From Gp6-AA40 sp963723495 (GTDB lineage: Bacteria; Acidobacteriota; Vicinamibacteria; Vicinamibacterales; UBA2999), in contig CAVRQR010000015.1 of NCBI GenBank assembly GCA_963723495.1, positions 124,001 through 188,000 of the forward strand: 64,000 nt of DNA. Reading direction: 5' to 3'. Made by a program: the position numbers and the translations under genes. Positions 26,213 to 35,506 of this stretch are shown piece after piece. The notes beneath the pieces are model-generated. The model saw only the letters and a list, made by a program, of their open reading frames with translations, made no database searches and was not told the DNA's origin. Positions within the stretch are counted from its first letter, which is position 1. Every line of letters starts with the position of its first letter.

Positions 26213-27751
26213 TCAGGTCGGTCTGAACAGATCCTGCTGGATGCCGGCCGCCTCGAACAGGAAGTCGCGCGAGGCCTCGAGCTGCCGCCGCAGCCGGTTC
26301 AGGTCGACACCGAGCAGATGACCTTTCCACTTGAGCACCTTCCCCGCGACGATCACCGTCTCGACGTTGGAGCGCTCCATCAGTGACACCACCGCCCCAG
26401 GCACGACGTTGAGCGGTGCCACGTTGATCGCCTGGGCGTTGAGCAGGATGATGTCGGCCTCCTTGCCTGGCGTCAGCGTCCCGATCTTGTGATCGAGCTT
26501 CAGATCCTTCGCGCCTTCCACGGTGGCAAAGCGGAGCACGTCACGCGTTGTCAGCAACTCAGGGAGGTCCGGCGGATTGCCAGTCTCGAGAGCCATCTGG
26601 TTCACAAACGCACGCTGCAGCGCCATCGCCGTGCGCATCTGGGTGAACATGTCTGCCGTCAGCGTGCACTCCACGTCCACGCTCAGAGAAGGCGAGATGC
26701 CCATCGCCAGCGTCTTCATGATGGGCGGCATGCCGTGGCGCATGATCATTTCGATCGGCACCGCGAGTGACACTCCGGCGCCAGCATCCTTCACTTTCTG
26801 CCAGCTCATGTCGGACATCCCGGTCATGTGGATGAACAGGTTGTCCGGCCCGAACTGGTTGGCCGCAGCCAGGGCATCGAAGGTGGGGCCCATGCCGAAG
26901 CTGCCGACGATGTGCGCGGCGATCGGAATCTTCAGCTCGCGCCCAATCGCCCAGGCCGTCTCGAATCCAGGCAAGTAAATCTCACCGCCCATGATCATCG
27001 TGAGGAGCTGGTTGTCCGAGGAGAAGTACTGCTTCTTGATGCGCCGAGCGTCGGTCGGATACTGATTGCCAGCCACGTTGCCGGCGCTCTCGAAGTAGCC
27101 GAACACGCCGCGGCGGTGCGCATCGGCCAGCCCCTGAATCGCCGCGTCGGAGTGCTCGGGCGAGTGATGAATCTGCGAGATGTCGTGCACCGTCGTGACG
27201 CCGCAGTCGATCTGGCTGAGCCCGCCGAACAGCTCGTTGATGTAGACATCCCACGGCCGATACACTGGAGCGAACTTCCCGAGGATGAACTCGAAGTAGT
27301 TAATCGCGCCGTGCGGCTTGCCGTCGTTGAACAGCAGACCATCAGCGAGGAAGCTGCGCAGGGCCGTCTCGAACTGGTGATGATGCGTATCGACGAATCC
27401 GGGCATGACGATGCGGCCGCGCGCGTCGATCACAGCGGCACCAGAGGCACGGAGGTGTGGACCGACGGCCGCGATCTTCCCGCCTTCTATCAGCACATCG
27501 GCTTCTGCGAAGTCACCTACGGCGGGGTCCATCGACATGACGTGGCCGCCGCGAATGATGTAGCGGCGCGCATTCCGGCCGCTGTCCCTCGGGGCATCGT
27601 CGCCCTGCGCTGCGGCAGGACGCTCACTGAACAAGCCCAGTCCCGCGACGGCCGCACCAGTCGCTGCAGAGACCTTCAGGAAATCTCGGCGTGAATTTCC
27701 CAGCGAAGCGGTATGGTGATGCGGTCGTCCTTCATTGCACATCCTGCACAT
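26213..27751 (-). CDS. Tat-exported amidohydrolase (cytosine deaminase/chlorohydrolase-like)
   Basis: A 512-residue metal-dependent hydrolase of the amidohydrolase superfamily. A twin-arginine signal (NSRRDFLKVSAATGAAVAGL) indicates export of the folded, metal-loaded enzyme. The metal motif VDTHHHQFE follows the IVMPGF strand near residue 117. Later metal-site elements are IAAHIVGSFG and SLSVDVECT, and the C-terminal composite domain (TLTPGKEADIILLN) returns. Substrate is unknown; family members deaminate or dechlorinate heterocycles or hydrolyse amides. The start could be the second methionine three codons in. It is divergent from the epimerase at 27793. Confidence 0.85.
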   Translation of the reverse strand: MCRMCNEGRPHHHTASLGNSRRDFLKVSAATGAAVAGLGLFSERPAAAQGDDAPRDSGRNARRYIIRGGHVMSMDPAVGDFAEADVLIEGGKIAAVGPHLRASGAAVIDARGRIVMPGFVDTHHHQFETALRSFLADGLLFNDGKPHGAINYFEFILGKFAPVYRPWDVYINELFGGLSQIDCGVTTVHDISQIHHSPEHSDAAIQGLADAHRRGVFGYFESAGNVAGNQYPTDARRIKKQYFSSDNQLLTMIMGGEIYLPGFETAWAIGRELKIPIAAHIVGSFGMGPTFDALAAANQFGPDNLFIHMTGMSDMSWQKVKDAGAGVSLAVPIEMIMRHGMPPIMKTLAMGISPSLSVDVECTLTADMFTQMRTAMALQRAFVNQMALETGNPPDLPELLTTRDVLRFATVEGAKDLKLDHKIGTLTPGKEADIILLNAQAINVAPLNVVPGAVVSLMERSNVETVIVAGKVLKWKGHLLGVDLNRLRRQLEASRDFLFEAAGIQQDLFRPT

Positions 27752-27792
27752 AGTCGCCCCTCCTCATGCGGGGAGAAGCATACGGCAATTCG

Positions 27793-28773
27793 ATGTCCAT
27801 TCTGGTAACTGGAAGCGCAGGACACCTTGGTGAAGCACTGATGCGGACGCTGCCGTCCGCCGGTCACCAGGCAGTAGGTCTCGACATCAAGCCGTCTCCC
27901 TTTACACAGTGCGTCGGTTCGCTCGTGGATCGCGACTTCGTCAAGGCGTGCATGCAGGGTGTGAACGTCGTGCTCCACACCGCCACGCTCCACAAACCTC
28001 ATGTCGCGACGCACGCTCGCCAGGATTTCGTCGATACCAACATCACCGGCACTCTGAACCTGCTCGAGGAGGCCATCGCGGCCGGAGTGGAGGTTTTCAT
28101 CTTTACCAGCACGACAAGCGTCTATGGACGAGCTCTCACCCCGTCAGCAACTGCTCCTGCCGCATGGATTACCGAAGACGTTGTGCCGGTTCCGAGGAAC
28201 ATCTACGGCGTTACGAAGCTCGCCGCTGAAAATCTCTGCGAGCTCTTCTACCGCGATCGCAACCTGCCGTGTCTGATCCTTCGCACGTCGCGATTCTTCC
28301 CTGAGGCCGACGATCGCCGCGAGACCAGGCAGGCCTACGCCGACACGAACGTCAAGGTGAACGAGTTTCTGTATCGGCGAGCCGATATCGACGACATCGT
28401 TGCCGCCCATCTCCTCGCGATGGACAGGGCGCGCCCACTCGGGTTCGGGCGCTACATCATCAGCGCGTCGACGCCCTTCACGCCGGACGATCTGGAAGAG
28501 CTTCGGACCGATGCGCCGGCAGTTGTCGGTCGTCACGTGCCAGAGTACGCGGAGCTCTATGCCGTCCGTGGCTGGCGGATGTTCCCGTCCATCGACCGGG
28601 TGTACGTGAACGAGCGCGCGCGACGCGAGCTGGGATGGCGGCCACGCTACGACTTTGCCTACGTCATCGACCGCATCCGCAAGGGCGAGGATCATCGCAG
28701 CGCTCTCGCACAGGCGATTGGCGCGAAGGGCTATCACGACGTCGTGTTCGAGGACGGGCCGTACCCGGTCTGA
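27793..28773 (+). CDS. NAD-dependent epimerase/dehydratase (extended SDR)
   Basis: A 326-residue Rossmann-fold enzyme likely acting on a nucleotide sugar or similar substrate. The NAD motif TGSAGHLGE sits at the N-terminus, the catalytic Ser/Thr region is STTSVYG, and the catalytic pair is YGVTK. ATG 27793 gives the usual MSILVTG start; an upstream ATG at 27766 would add nine residues without family likeness. The substrate cannot be named from sequence. A GC hairpin (28786-28800) lies just after its stop. Confidence 0.85.
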   Translation: MSILVTGSAGHLGEALMRTLPSAGHQAVGLDIKPSPFTQCVGSLVDRDFVKACMQGVNVVLHTATLHKPHVATHARQDFVDTNITGTLNLLEEAIAAGVEVFIFTSTTSVYGRALTPSATAPAAWITEDVVPVPRNIYGVTKLAAENLCELFYRDRNLPCLILRTSRFFPEADDRRETRQAYADTNVKVNEFLYRRADIDDIVAAHLLAMDRARPLGFGRYIISASTPFTPDDLEELRTDAPAVVGRHVPEYAELYAVRGWRMFPSIDRVYVNERARRELGWRPRYDFAYVIDRIRKGEDHRSALAQAIGAKGYHDVVFEDGPYPV

Positions 28774-28785
28774 CGATCGGCTGCA

Positions 28786-28800
28786 GCTGGCAGCGCCAGC
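28786..28800. terminator. GC stem-loop between convergent genes
   Basis: GCTGGC-AGC-GCCAGC is a perfect six-base-pair stem with a three-base loop in the 35-base gap between convergent genes. It has no T-tract, so intrinsic termination is plausible but unproven. Confidence 0.4.
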
Positions 28801-28808
28801 GACGTCGA

Positions 28809-29705
28809 TCAGAACAACTGCTGAAACGAGGCCGAGAGGCCGAGGAAGTCGGCGCCGATGGTCGTGTAGGCCCCCTTGCTGACGGCAATCCGAACGGCGT
28901 TGCTTCGGGACAGTGGCACGGCCAGTGTCGTGCCGGCACGGGAGTTGGCTTGAAAGTCCTGTTTGAAGAGTCCGCCCACGTTGGTGCGTCCTCCCGTGTA
29001 GTAATTGATGTTGGCCGAGACCCACAATCCCGGCCGAAACGTTCGTCGCAGGCTGAACTGCGCGGATGCCAGTGGATTCTGCGATCGGATCTGTCCGTTG
29101 ACGTAGTTGTCGTTGTCCGTGAACAACCACGCGCCACCGTAGATCTCGAACATCCAGGGGCCGACGTTGCGAATGATGGCCGCCTCTGGCTTGAACGCCC
29201 ACCGATTGTTGCCGAGGTTCACGATACGCTGTGGATCGTATTGCCCGGTGGGCGCCACGATCATGAGGCTGGCCCCCACGTTCAGCCGGGCCTGCCCTGC
29301 TATGGCGAACTCTGGCATCCGCCGGGCAGGAGACCCGTAGAGATTCACGCCCACCCTGATGCGAAGGTCGCCAAAACCATTTCTGTCGGCCACCGCACGT
29401 TCGTCCAGATAGAGGCCTTCGAGGTGCCCACTGATGATCGGCAGCGCCACCAGCGCGGTCGCCGAGCGACCTGCCAGATCCATCGACCGGCCATACGAGA
29501 GAATCGTGCTGTGAATGGTGGCGCTGCCGTCTTCGATCGGCAGTGACGGATCGAACGTCACATCACCATCGTTGAAGACGTACCCCAGGTTGAAGACGTT
29601 CACGCCCACCGGGGACACCGTGTACGCGCCTGGCTCCAGTTCCTGCGCTATCGTGGAACCCGAGAGTGAGATGCCAAGCAGGATCAGGAATGCCAGCCGC
29701 CGCAT
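28809..29705 (-). CDS. Putative outer-membrane protein (phenol-degradation MetA-like transporter family)
   Basis: A 298-residue protein with a signal peptide (FLILLGISLSGSTIAQ) and a repetitive beta-strand pattern ending in phenylalanine (LSASFQQLF). The features YTVSPVGVNVFNLGY, GFGDLRIRVGVNLYGSP and NVGASLMIVAPTGQYDP match the 'MetA-pathway of phenol degradation' (PF13557) outer-membrane family. ATG 29705 is chosen because the upstream gene stops at 29707. The ligand is unknown. It is co-directional with and immediately follows the 29707-30318 gene. Confidence 0.75.
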   Translation of the reverse strand: MRRLAFLILLGISLSGSTIAQELEPGAYTVSPVGVNVFNLGYVFNDGDVTFDPSLPIEDGSATIHSTILSYGRSMDLAGRSATALVALPIISGHLEGLYLDERAVADRNGFGDLRIRVGVNLYGSPARRMPEFAIAGQARLNVGASLMIVAPTGQYDPQRIVNLGNNRWAFKPEAAIIRNVGPWMFEIYGGAWLFTDNDNYVNGQIRSQNPLASAQFSLRRTFRPGLWVSANINYYTGGRTNVGGLFKQDFQANSRAGTTLAVPLSRSNAVRIAVSKGAYTTIGADFLGLSASFQQLF

Positions 29706-29706
29706 A

Positions 29707-30318
29707 CTAGCCAACGAGCTTCATCTTCCTCATCTCGCTGACGGCTCCCTTGACCAGGTCCTCGATGAAATCCTGCAGGTTCTTCGGATCTCTCGTTTCA
29801 CTGGTTGCGGCCCACACGAGCTGGTCACGTGTGAGGTCGTACACCAGTGTCTCGACGGTGATCGTCGTTATTTCTCTGGACGACAGAGGCGTCACGTAGG
29901 CGTTGCTCCACCCGTAGCCGTAGTAGCCCCAGAAGCTCGGATAGTAGCCGGACGACCAGACGACCGCCGAGTACTCTCGTTCCTTCTGGGCGCGCACGGG
30001 CCGCAGCGCGACGACCCCTTCCACCTTTGCGCGCTCGAACCAGCCTTTGGCTGTTTCGGCGCTCTTCAGTTCTTCGCGCGGCACGAAGCGGTACGTCGGC
30101 GTACCGGTCACGCCTCGCGCAGTCAGCTCCCGCGTGAGCGCCTCCTCCCCTGACATCTGCAGCGACTGACTGTCGGTGATGACGAGGGCGGCGACCTTCT
30201 TGCCGGCGAAGTTCAGTCGGGAGACCTCGGGAGACTTCCACACATTGAGGAACTTCGGCGCAGCGAGCGTGGTAACGGTGGCAATCGTCACGAAGAGGGC
30301 AAGAGACAGTCGGCGCAT
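29707..30318 (-). CDS. Exported protein of unknown function
   Basis: A 203-residue protein beginning at ATG 30318 with AAAGGAC five bases upstream. It has a signal-like N-terminus (LSLALFVTIATVTTLAAP), then FAGKKVAALVITDSQSLQM, a central aromatic-glycine patch (YYPSFWGYYGYGWSNAY) and a C-terminal helix (LQDFIEDLVKGAVSEMRKM). The order of strands suggests a periplasmic or lipoprotein-like domain comparable with CsgG/DUF4136-type proteins, but I cannot assign it. It is likely translated with the putative outer-membrane protein that starts two bases after its stop. Confidence 0.65.
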   Translation of the reverse strand: MRRLSLALFVTIATVTTLAAPKFLNVWKSPEVSRLNFAGKKVAALVITDSQSLQMSGEEALTRELTARGVTGTPTYRFVPREELKSAETAKGWFERAKVEGVVALRPVRAQKEREYSAVVWSSGYYPSFWGYYGYGWSNAYVTPLSSREITTITVETLVYDLTRDQLVWAATSETRDPKNLQDFIEDLVKGAVSEMRKMKLVG

Positions 30319-30558
30319 GAGCACGTCCTTTCGCTGAGAATCGGATGAAAATCCCGGGCCACTGCCAGCCCGCGCAGCAATGATCGCACGAGGCGATGTT
30401 GCACCGCCTTTCATCAAGCTGCCGGCGACAGCCCACATGCGTCACCATCTGTGGTCATTCCGGCCACGCCGCGCCGTGGCTCCCGTGACCAGCCGCGCCT
30501 GCGGCCTTCCCGAGTCAGACTTGAATCGGACTGCAGGGGCGACCAATACTGTTCGCCG

Positions 30559-30966
30559 ATGAAGCGACGAGCGACGACGCCCGGGGCAGGCAATCCCTTT
30601 GAGAGAGTCAGAAAGGTGGGGCTGGCGCTTCCGGACGTCGAGGCCACCGTCAGGTACGACGGTTCGCCTGTGCTGAAGGCCGCCGGTGTCTTCATGGCCG
30701 GCCTCGCCTCGCATCCTTCGGCCGAGCCCGGCACGCTCGTGGTCAAAATGGCGTTGGAGGAGCGCGCAGCGCTCCTCGAGGATGCTCCCGAGACCTACTA
30801 CGTCACCGACTACTACCGACCGCATCCCGTCGTGCTCGTCCGTCTGTCCCAGATCGACCAGGACGCGCTGCGGGACCTCCTCTTGATCGCGTGGCGGCTG
30901 ACCGCCGCCAAGACTCAACAGCGAAGACGGCGCCTCACGACGATTGACGAGGCGCTATTGTTATAG
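30559..30966 (+). CDS. MmcQ/YjbR family protein
   Basis: A 135-residue cytoplasmic protein of the MmcQ/YjbR ('double wing' DNA-binding) fold. VGLALPDVEATVRYDGSPVL, VFMAGLASHPS and the C-terminal LRDLLLIAWRLTAAK match the family. ATG 30559 is the only start giving this N-terminus. The molecular role of the family is not established. The 240 bases before it, shared with the divergent 30318 gene, show no other gene. Confidence 0.78.
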   Translation: MKRRATTPGAGNPFERVRKVGLALPDVEATVRYDGSPVLKAAGVFMAGLASHPSAEPGTLVVKMALEERAALLEDAPETYYVTDYYRPHPVVLVRLSQIDQDALRDLLLIAWRLTAAKTQQRRRRLTTIDEALLL

Positions 30967-31015
30967 CTCGCGCGCAAGGTTTTCGGGCTCCCCCGTTCCA
31001 AGGACAGGAGGAGCT

Positions 31016-31828
31016 ATGAACCGCTATTTCGCCTGCCTGATCCTTGCCGGGATTGCACTCGTCAGCTATCCGCGCACCACCGTGGTGGCGTCACCCGCTG
31101 GTTCGTCGGCCGATGTCGATGTCCTTGTCGGAGGTGCGCCCCAGCGACGTTACGCCCACGACGGGCGCTGGTACATCGAGGCGCTCAAGGGTCGGGAGTA
31201 CGCCATTCGTCTGCACAACCCGTACAGCGTCCGCGTCGCCGTCGCGCTATCGGTGGATGGCCTCAATACCATCGACGCACGCGAGACGGCCGCCTCAGGC
31301 GCGCGCAAATGGGTGCTCAATCCTTACGAGACGGTCACGATCAGCGGCTGGCAAACCAGCCGAACCCACGCCCGTCGCTTCGAGTTCACGACGGAACAGC
31401 AGTCGTACGGTCAGGCGCTCGGGAAGACGGCCAACCTGGGTGTGATATCGGCAGTGTTCTTCCGGGAAAGGGCGCACGTATTCCGTGCCGTTGACCCGGC
31501 GCACGACCGCGCGCGCGCCCAGCAGTCGCAACCGCCGTCGGCAGCGCCCGCGGCCGAATCACCAGCCACGGCAGCGAGCGAGAGCAAGCGAGCTGATAAC
31601 GAATACGCCGCAACCGGCATGGGGCGCAGGACAGATCACGTCGTCGAACAGGTGTGGCTGGACCTCGAGAAGTCGGCGGCGGAAACCGTGACTATTCGAT
31701 ACGAATTCCGCCCGCAGCTCGTGAGGCTCGGAATCCTGCCGTCCCCGATCGCAGATCCACTCCAGCGTCGAGAGGGCGCTCGCGGTTTCGAGCCGGAATT
31801 CAGTCCCGAGGTGCCGCGTCCGCGCTGA
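31016..31828 (+). CDS. Secreted protein of unknown function
   Basis: A 270-residue exported protein with a strong Shine-Dalgarno (AGGAGGAGC) before ATG 31016 and a signal peptide (YFACLILAGIALVSYP). Residues about 30-150 hold a beta-domain with VLVGGAPQRRYAHDGRWYIE, YAIRLHNPYSVRVAVALSVD and GWQTSRTHARRFEF. An Ala/Pro/Gln-rich linker (about 170-195) leads to a short C-terminal region (IRYEFRPQLVRLGIL). The pattern recurs in unnamed Proteobacteria and Acidobacteria proteins, as I recall it. No catalytic motif is visible and no function is assigned. Confidence 0.62.
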   Translation: MNRYFACLILAGIALVSYPRTTVVASPAGSSADVDVLVGGAPQRRYAHDGRWYIEALKGREYAIRLHNPYSVRVAVALSVDGLNTIDARETAASGARKWVLNPYETVTISGWQTSRTHARRFEFTTEQQSYGQALGKTANLGVISAVFFRERAHVFRAVDPAHDRARAQQSQPPSAAPAAESPATAASESKRADNEYAATGMGRRTDHVVEQVWLDLEKSAAETVTIRYEFRPQLVRLGILPSPIADPLQRREGARGFEPEFSPEVPRPR

Positions 31829-31885
31829 GTGAGCGCTGCCCATGTTTCCAATTCACGCACCCCCGGCTCCGATACAGTTCCGGAT

Positions 31886-32671
31886 ATGAAGGCGGAAGGC
31901 AAGGTCGCTGTCGTGACCGGAGCGACGAAAGGTATCGGCCGGGGTGTCGCGCGTGAGCTTGCGCAGCACGGCGCCCGCGTGTACGTCACAGGCCGTTCGG
32001 CGCCCGAACACGAACGGCACGATGAGCGGACGACCTTGATGCGGTGCGACCACAGCGTGGACTCCGAGGTCGAAGCGGTCTTCGAGCGCATCCTGAAGGA
32101 CTGTGGCGCCATCGATATCCTCGTCAACGCCGTGTGGGGCGGCTACGAACGCATGATGGAGGATGGCCAGTTCACCTGGCCGCGTCCCTTCTGGGAGCAG
32201 CCGCTGTGGCGCTGGGATGCGATGTTCAGCGCCGGAGTGCGCGCCCATTACCGTGCGAGTCAGCTCGCGGCCACTGGCATGGTGGCGCGGCAAGCCGGAT
32301 TGATCGTCAACATCTCGCACTGGGCCGCACAGAAACACATCGGCAACGTCGCGTACGGGGTCTCGAAAGCCGCCACCGACAAGATGACGGCCGACATGGC
32401 GACCGAGTTGAAGCGCTATGGCGTCACCGTCGTGTCGCTCTACCCGGGAATGGTCCGCACGGAGAAGGTCATGGAAGCCGCCCAATGGCTCGATCTGAGC
32501 AACTCCGAGTCACCCGAGTTCATCGGACGTGCCGTCCTGGCATTGGCCACCGATCCTGAGGTGATTCGCCACACTGGTAAGGTCCTCGTGGTCGCATCCA
32601 TTGGGCAGGAGTACGGCTTCACCGACATTGATGGAAAATCTCCTCGTCCTCTGACACTCGCCGATGTCTGA
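31886..32671 (+). CDS. Short-chain dehydrogenase/reductase
   Basis: A 261-residue NAD(P)-dependent oxidoreductase. The cofactor loop is TGATKGIGRG, the structural NAG-like motif is LVNAVWGG, the catalytic Ser lies in IVNISHWAA and the YxxxK pair is YGVSK. The longer insert after the NAG-like strand (YERMMEDGQFTWPRPFWEQP) resembles human DHRS1-type SDRs. Substrate unknown. It is followed closely by remnants of an AraC regulator that could control it. Confidence 0.86.
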   Translation: MKAEGKVAVVTGATKGIGRGVARELAQHGARVYVTGRSAPEHERHDERTTLMRCDHSVDSEVEAVFERILKDCGAIDILVNAVWGGYERMMEDGQFTWPRPFWEQPLWRWDAMFSAGVRAHYRASQLAATGMVARQAGLIVNISHWAAQKHIGNVAYGVSKAATDKMTADMATELKRYGVTVVSLYPGMVRTEKVMEAAQWLDLSNSESPEFIGRAVLALATDPEVIRHTGKVLVVASIGQEYGFTDIDGKSPRPLTLADV

Positions 32672-32691
32672 GTCCGATCGCGCCGGGAGTC

Positions 32692-33588
32692 CTGTACACG
32701 GAGCACTCGCGTCTGAAAGCGATGACGCCCGTGGCATCGCTCTGGTCGTTCGAAACCTGCGCGCGTGGGGCCGGCCGTCGTCCCGTCGCGGTCAATCCCG
32801 ACGGCAGGTCATGAGTACTGGCTCGATCGATCGGATCCGCTCCTGAACACGATCCTGCCGGGCACTGGCGTCTCGCTGATCGTCAACTTCGGGGATCCAT
32901 GGGCGGCTGGCCGGACTCTCGCAACGTCCAGGCTACTCCCCTCGATCTGCGTGGCAGGGCCTGTCACCCGCGCGCTGATTCTGACGACCGGACGGTCAGT
33001 CCGCGCCGTTGGCGCCGGCTTCACTTCCACATTGACAGCTGACATCCTCGGCATGCCGGCCTCGGAGCTGGTTGATCGCATCGTGCCGCTCGAGGATGTG
33101 TGGAGTCGCGACGAGGTCGAGAGGTTGGCAGCGTGGCTCTCGCCTCTTCAGACTTCAGAACGTGTCGCCGCGCTGAGGGACGTGTTGGTGGGCCGGATCG
33201 GGCGCGTGCAGAATCCCGATAAGACTGGTCGACTCGGCGGCTCTCGTCATTGGCCGTCAGGGTGGACGTGGATCGATCGAACACCTGGCCGAGCAGGCAC
33301 GGTCTCACTCGTCAGCAGTTCGCGCGCCGGTTCTCTGCTGCTGCCGGGCTGCCGCCCAAACTGTTCGCCCGCATCACCCGCTTTCAGGCTCTCGTGCGTA
33401 CGTTGCTCTCCACCGACGTCTCGCAATGGGCTTCGGTGTCTTCGGCCGCCGGATTCTACGACCAGGCCCACATGATCAACGAGTTTCGTGAGTTCGCTGG
33501 CTCACCTCCGACGATCTTCTTCCGGCCGCACGGCGTCAGCATCGAGCCCGAGCGCACTCGACTGCGCGGCCGGCCGAGTGACTGGTAA
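32692..33588 (+). pseudogene. AraC-family transcriptional regulator, multiply frame-broken
   Basis: The protein can be read only across three frame changes. LYTEHSRLKAMTPVASLWSF (from 32692) resembles the N-terminal sensor of DUF6597-type AraC regulators. After about 32810 it continues as HEYWLDRSDPLLNTILPG and GVSLIVNFGDPWAAG; after about 33225 as LVDSAALVIGRQGGRG; and after about 33290 as HGLTRQQFARRFSAAAG. The last part forms the two helix-turn-helix motifs with FYDQAHMINEFREFAG and ends SPPTIFFRPHG. The domains are complete when the frames are joined, so this may be an intact gene hidden by sequence errors rather than a true pseudogene. The start is uncertain. Confidence 0.6.
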
Positions 33589-33616
33589 CATACTCCCCTC
33601 CATCGAGACGGAGCCT

Positions 33617-34717
33617 ATGACGCTCAGAACGATCCGCTGTCGCGCGGCTGTTCTATCAGTCGCAGGTGTACTGCTGGTTTCCATCTGCGCGAGCGCGCAG
33701 GATGTGAGCGGCAAGTTCGACGAGTACATGAAGGCGGCCGCGACCTACTCCTTCACTGGCAGCGTCCTCGTGAGCCGCGATGGCAAGGTGCTCTTTGCCA
33801 AGGGCTATGGACAAGCCAACGAAGAGTTCGCGGTGCTGAACGCCACCGACACGAAGTTCCGCCTCGGCTCCATCACGAAGCAGTTCACCGCCGCGTCGAT
33901 TCTTCTGCTGCAGGAGCGTGGGAAGCTCAGTGTGAGCGATCCGATCTGCAAGTTCCTCAAGAACTGTCCCACAGCGTGGGAACCGATCACCGTTCACCAT
34001 CTCTTGACTCACACCTCGGGCATTCCGAGCTACACGGACGTCAAGAGCCCGGAAGAATATCGACAACTCAGCTTGATGACCGTCACGCCAGCTGGCTTTG
34101 TCGAGACTTTCAAGAGCAAGTCGCTCGAGTTCGCCGTCGGCCAGCGTTTCAAGTACGACAACTCGGGCTACTTCCTGCTCGGGTATCTCATCGAGCTGAT
34201 TTCCGGTCAAAGCTACGAAGCGTTCCTGAAGGAGAACATCTTCGGTCCGCTGAAGATGACCAACAGCGGCTACGACACCCACGACCGCATTCTCAGGAAC
34301 CGCGCAACGGGTTACTCGAACCGCAACGGCGTCCGGATCAATTCGGATTACCTCGACATGACGGTGCCCTACGCGGCCGGTTCGCTCTATTCAACGGTCG
34401 ACGACCTCATGACGTGGACCGAAGCCTTATTCTCTGGCAGGCTCCTCACCGCCAAGTCGCTTGAAGCAATGCTCACGGACAATCTGGGCAGTTACGCGTA
34501 CGGCGTCGCGGTGAGCCGCATGCACAACCGCAAGGTTGTCAGTCACGGTGGTGGCATCAACGGCTTCAGCACCCAGCTTTCGCGCTTTCCTGAAGATCGG
34601 GTCACGATCATCGTACTCCGCAATGCCGACTACGGCATGCCTGTACCGGAGAGGATTACGCAGTCTTTGGCAGCCATCGTATTCGGGGAGACATACCAGC
34701 TCCCCTCCAAAGAGTAA
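33617..34717 (+). CDS. Serine hydrolase, beta-lactamase/class C (PBP-like) family
   Basis: A 366-residue exported enzyme of the class C beta-lactamase/D-peptidase fold. The signal peptide is CRAAVLSVAGVLLVSICASAQ. The nucleophile motif SxxK is SITK (LGSITKQFTAASILLL), the YxN motif is KYDNSGY, and the third motif is HGGGINGF, so the catalytic set is complete. Family members are D-aminopeptidases, esterases or carboxypeptidases more often than true resistance enzymes. The next gene starts at the base following its stop. Confidence 0.88.
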   Translation: MTLRTIRCRAAVLSVAGVLLVSICASAQDVSGKFDEYMKAAATYSFTGSVLVSRDGKVLFAKGYGQANEEFAVLNATDTKFRLGSITKQFTAASILLLQERGKLSVSDPICKFLKNCPTAWEPITVHHLLTHTSGIPSYTDVKSPEEYRQLSLMTVTPAGFVETFKSKSLEFAVGQRFKYDNSGYFLLGYLIELISGQSYEAFLKENIFGPLKMTNSGYDTHDRILRNRATGYSNRNGVRINSDYLDMTVPYAAGSLYSTVDDLMTWTEALFSGRLLTAKSLEAMLTDNLGSYAYGVAVSRMHNRKVVSHGGGINGFSTQLSRFPEDRVTIIVLRNADYGMPVPERITQSLAAIVFGETYQLPSKE

Positions 34718-35497
34718 GTGGCCAAGACGAAGTTCGGATCCGTTGCCGAGTACATCGCCGCGCAACCCAAAGAGGCGCGCGGCGTCCTCACGCGTGTGCG
34801 GGGTGTCATTCGAAAAGCAGTGCCGAAGGCTGAAGAGGTCATCTCGTACCAGATTCCGGCTTACAAAGTGAACGGGCGAGTGATCATCTATTTCGCCGGC
34901 TGGAGGCGTCACTATTCGATTTACCCTGCGACGAAGCGTCTCGTAGCGGCGTTCAAGAAAGAACTCGCACCCTACGAGATCAACAACAGGGGGACGGTCC
35001 GCTTTCCGCTCTCAGAACCGGTCCCGGTCAAGCTGATCGCTTCGCTGGCAAAGTTTCGCGCGAAGGAAGTCGCCGGGACGGCCGAACCCAAGACCAGGCT
35101 GACCAAGGCCAGCCCAGCCGCGTTTATCAAACAGGTGACGGACGAGCGGCGACGTCGCGACTGCCAGGAATTACTCACGCTGATGCAGAACGTGACCGGC
35201 GACGAACCGAAGATGTGGGGTTCCAGCATCGTCGGTTTTGGTCGATATCGCTACAAGTACGCCACCGGGCGCGAGGCCGAGAGCCTGTTGACAGGATTCT
35301 CACCTCGCAAACAGAATCTCGTGCTCTATCTCGGTCCGGGCATCGAGAATAAGAACCTGATGGCCAGGCTGGGCAAGCACAAGACTGGCAAGGGCTGCCT
35401 GTATCTCACACGACTCGATGATGTCGACAGGGGCGTGCTCCGGACACTCGTCGGGGAGTCAGTTGCGATCATGCGCAAGCAATCCGTGCGGAAGTGA
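34718..35497 (+). CDS. Tandem DUF1801 (YdhG/YdeI-like) protein
   Basis: A 259-residue cytoplasmic protein starting at GTG 34718, directly after the hydrolase stop. Two DUF1801 domains are fused. The first (about residues 1-112) has VAEYIAAQPKEARGVLTRVR, ISYQIPAYKVNGR and YPATKRLVAAFKKEL. The second (about 125-255) has DCQELLTLMQNVTGDEPKMW, IVGFGRYRYKYATGR and TGKGCLYLTRLDDVDRGVL. These domains usually occur singly and their role is unknown; the fold suggests small-ligand or metal handling. Confidence 0.82.
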   Translation: MAKTKFGSVAEYIAAQPKEARGVLTRVRGVIRKAVPKAEEVISYQIPAYKVNGRVIIYFAGWRRHYSIYPATKRLVAAFKKELAPYEINNRGTVRFPLSEPVPVKLIASLAKFRAKEVAGTAEPKTRLTKASPAAFIKQVTDERRRRDCQELLTLMQNVTGDEPKMWGSSIVGFGRYRYKYATGREAESLLTGFSPRKQNLVLYLGPGIENKNLMARLGKHKTGKGCLYLTRLDDVDRGVLRTLVGESVAIMRKQSVRK

Positions 35498-35506
35498 GGA
35501 GGACGT

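Noticed and set aside
33617..34717. Antibiotic-resistance beta-lactamase
   Set aside because: The SxxK/YxN/HGG set fits the broad class C-like hydrolase group; nothing specific to resistance enzymes is visible.
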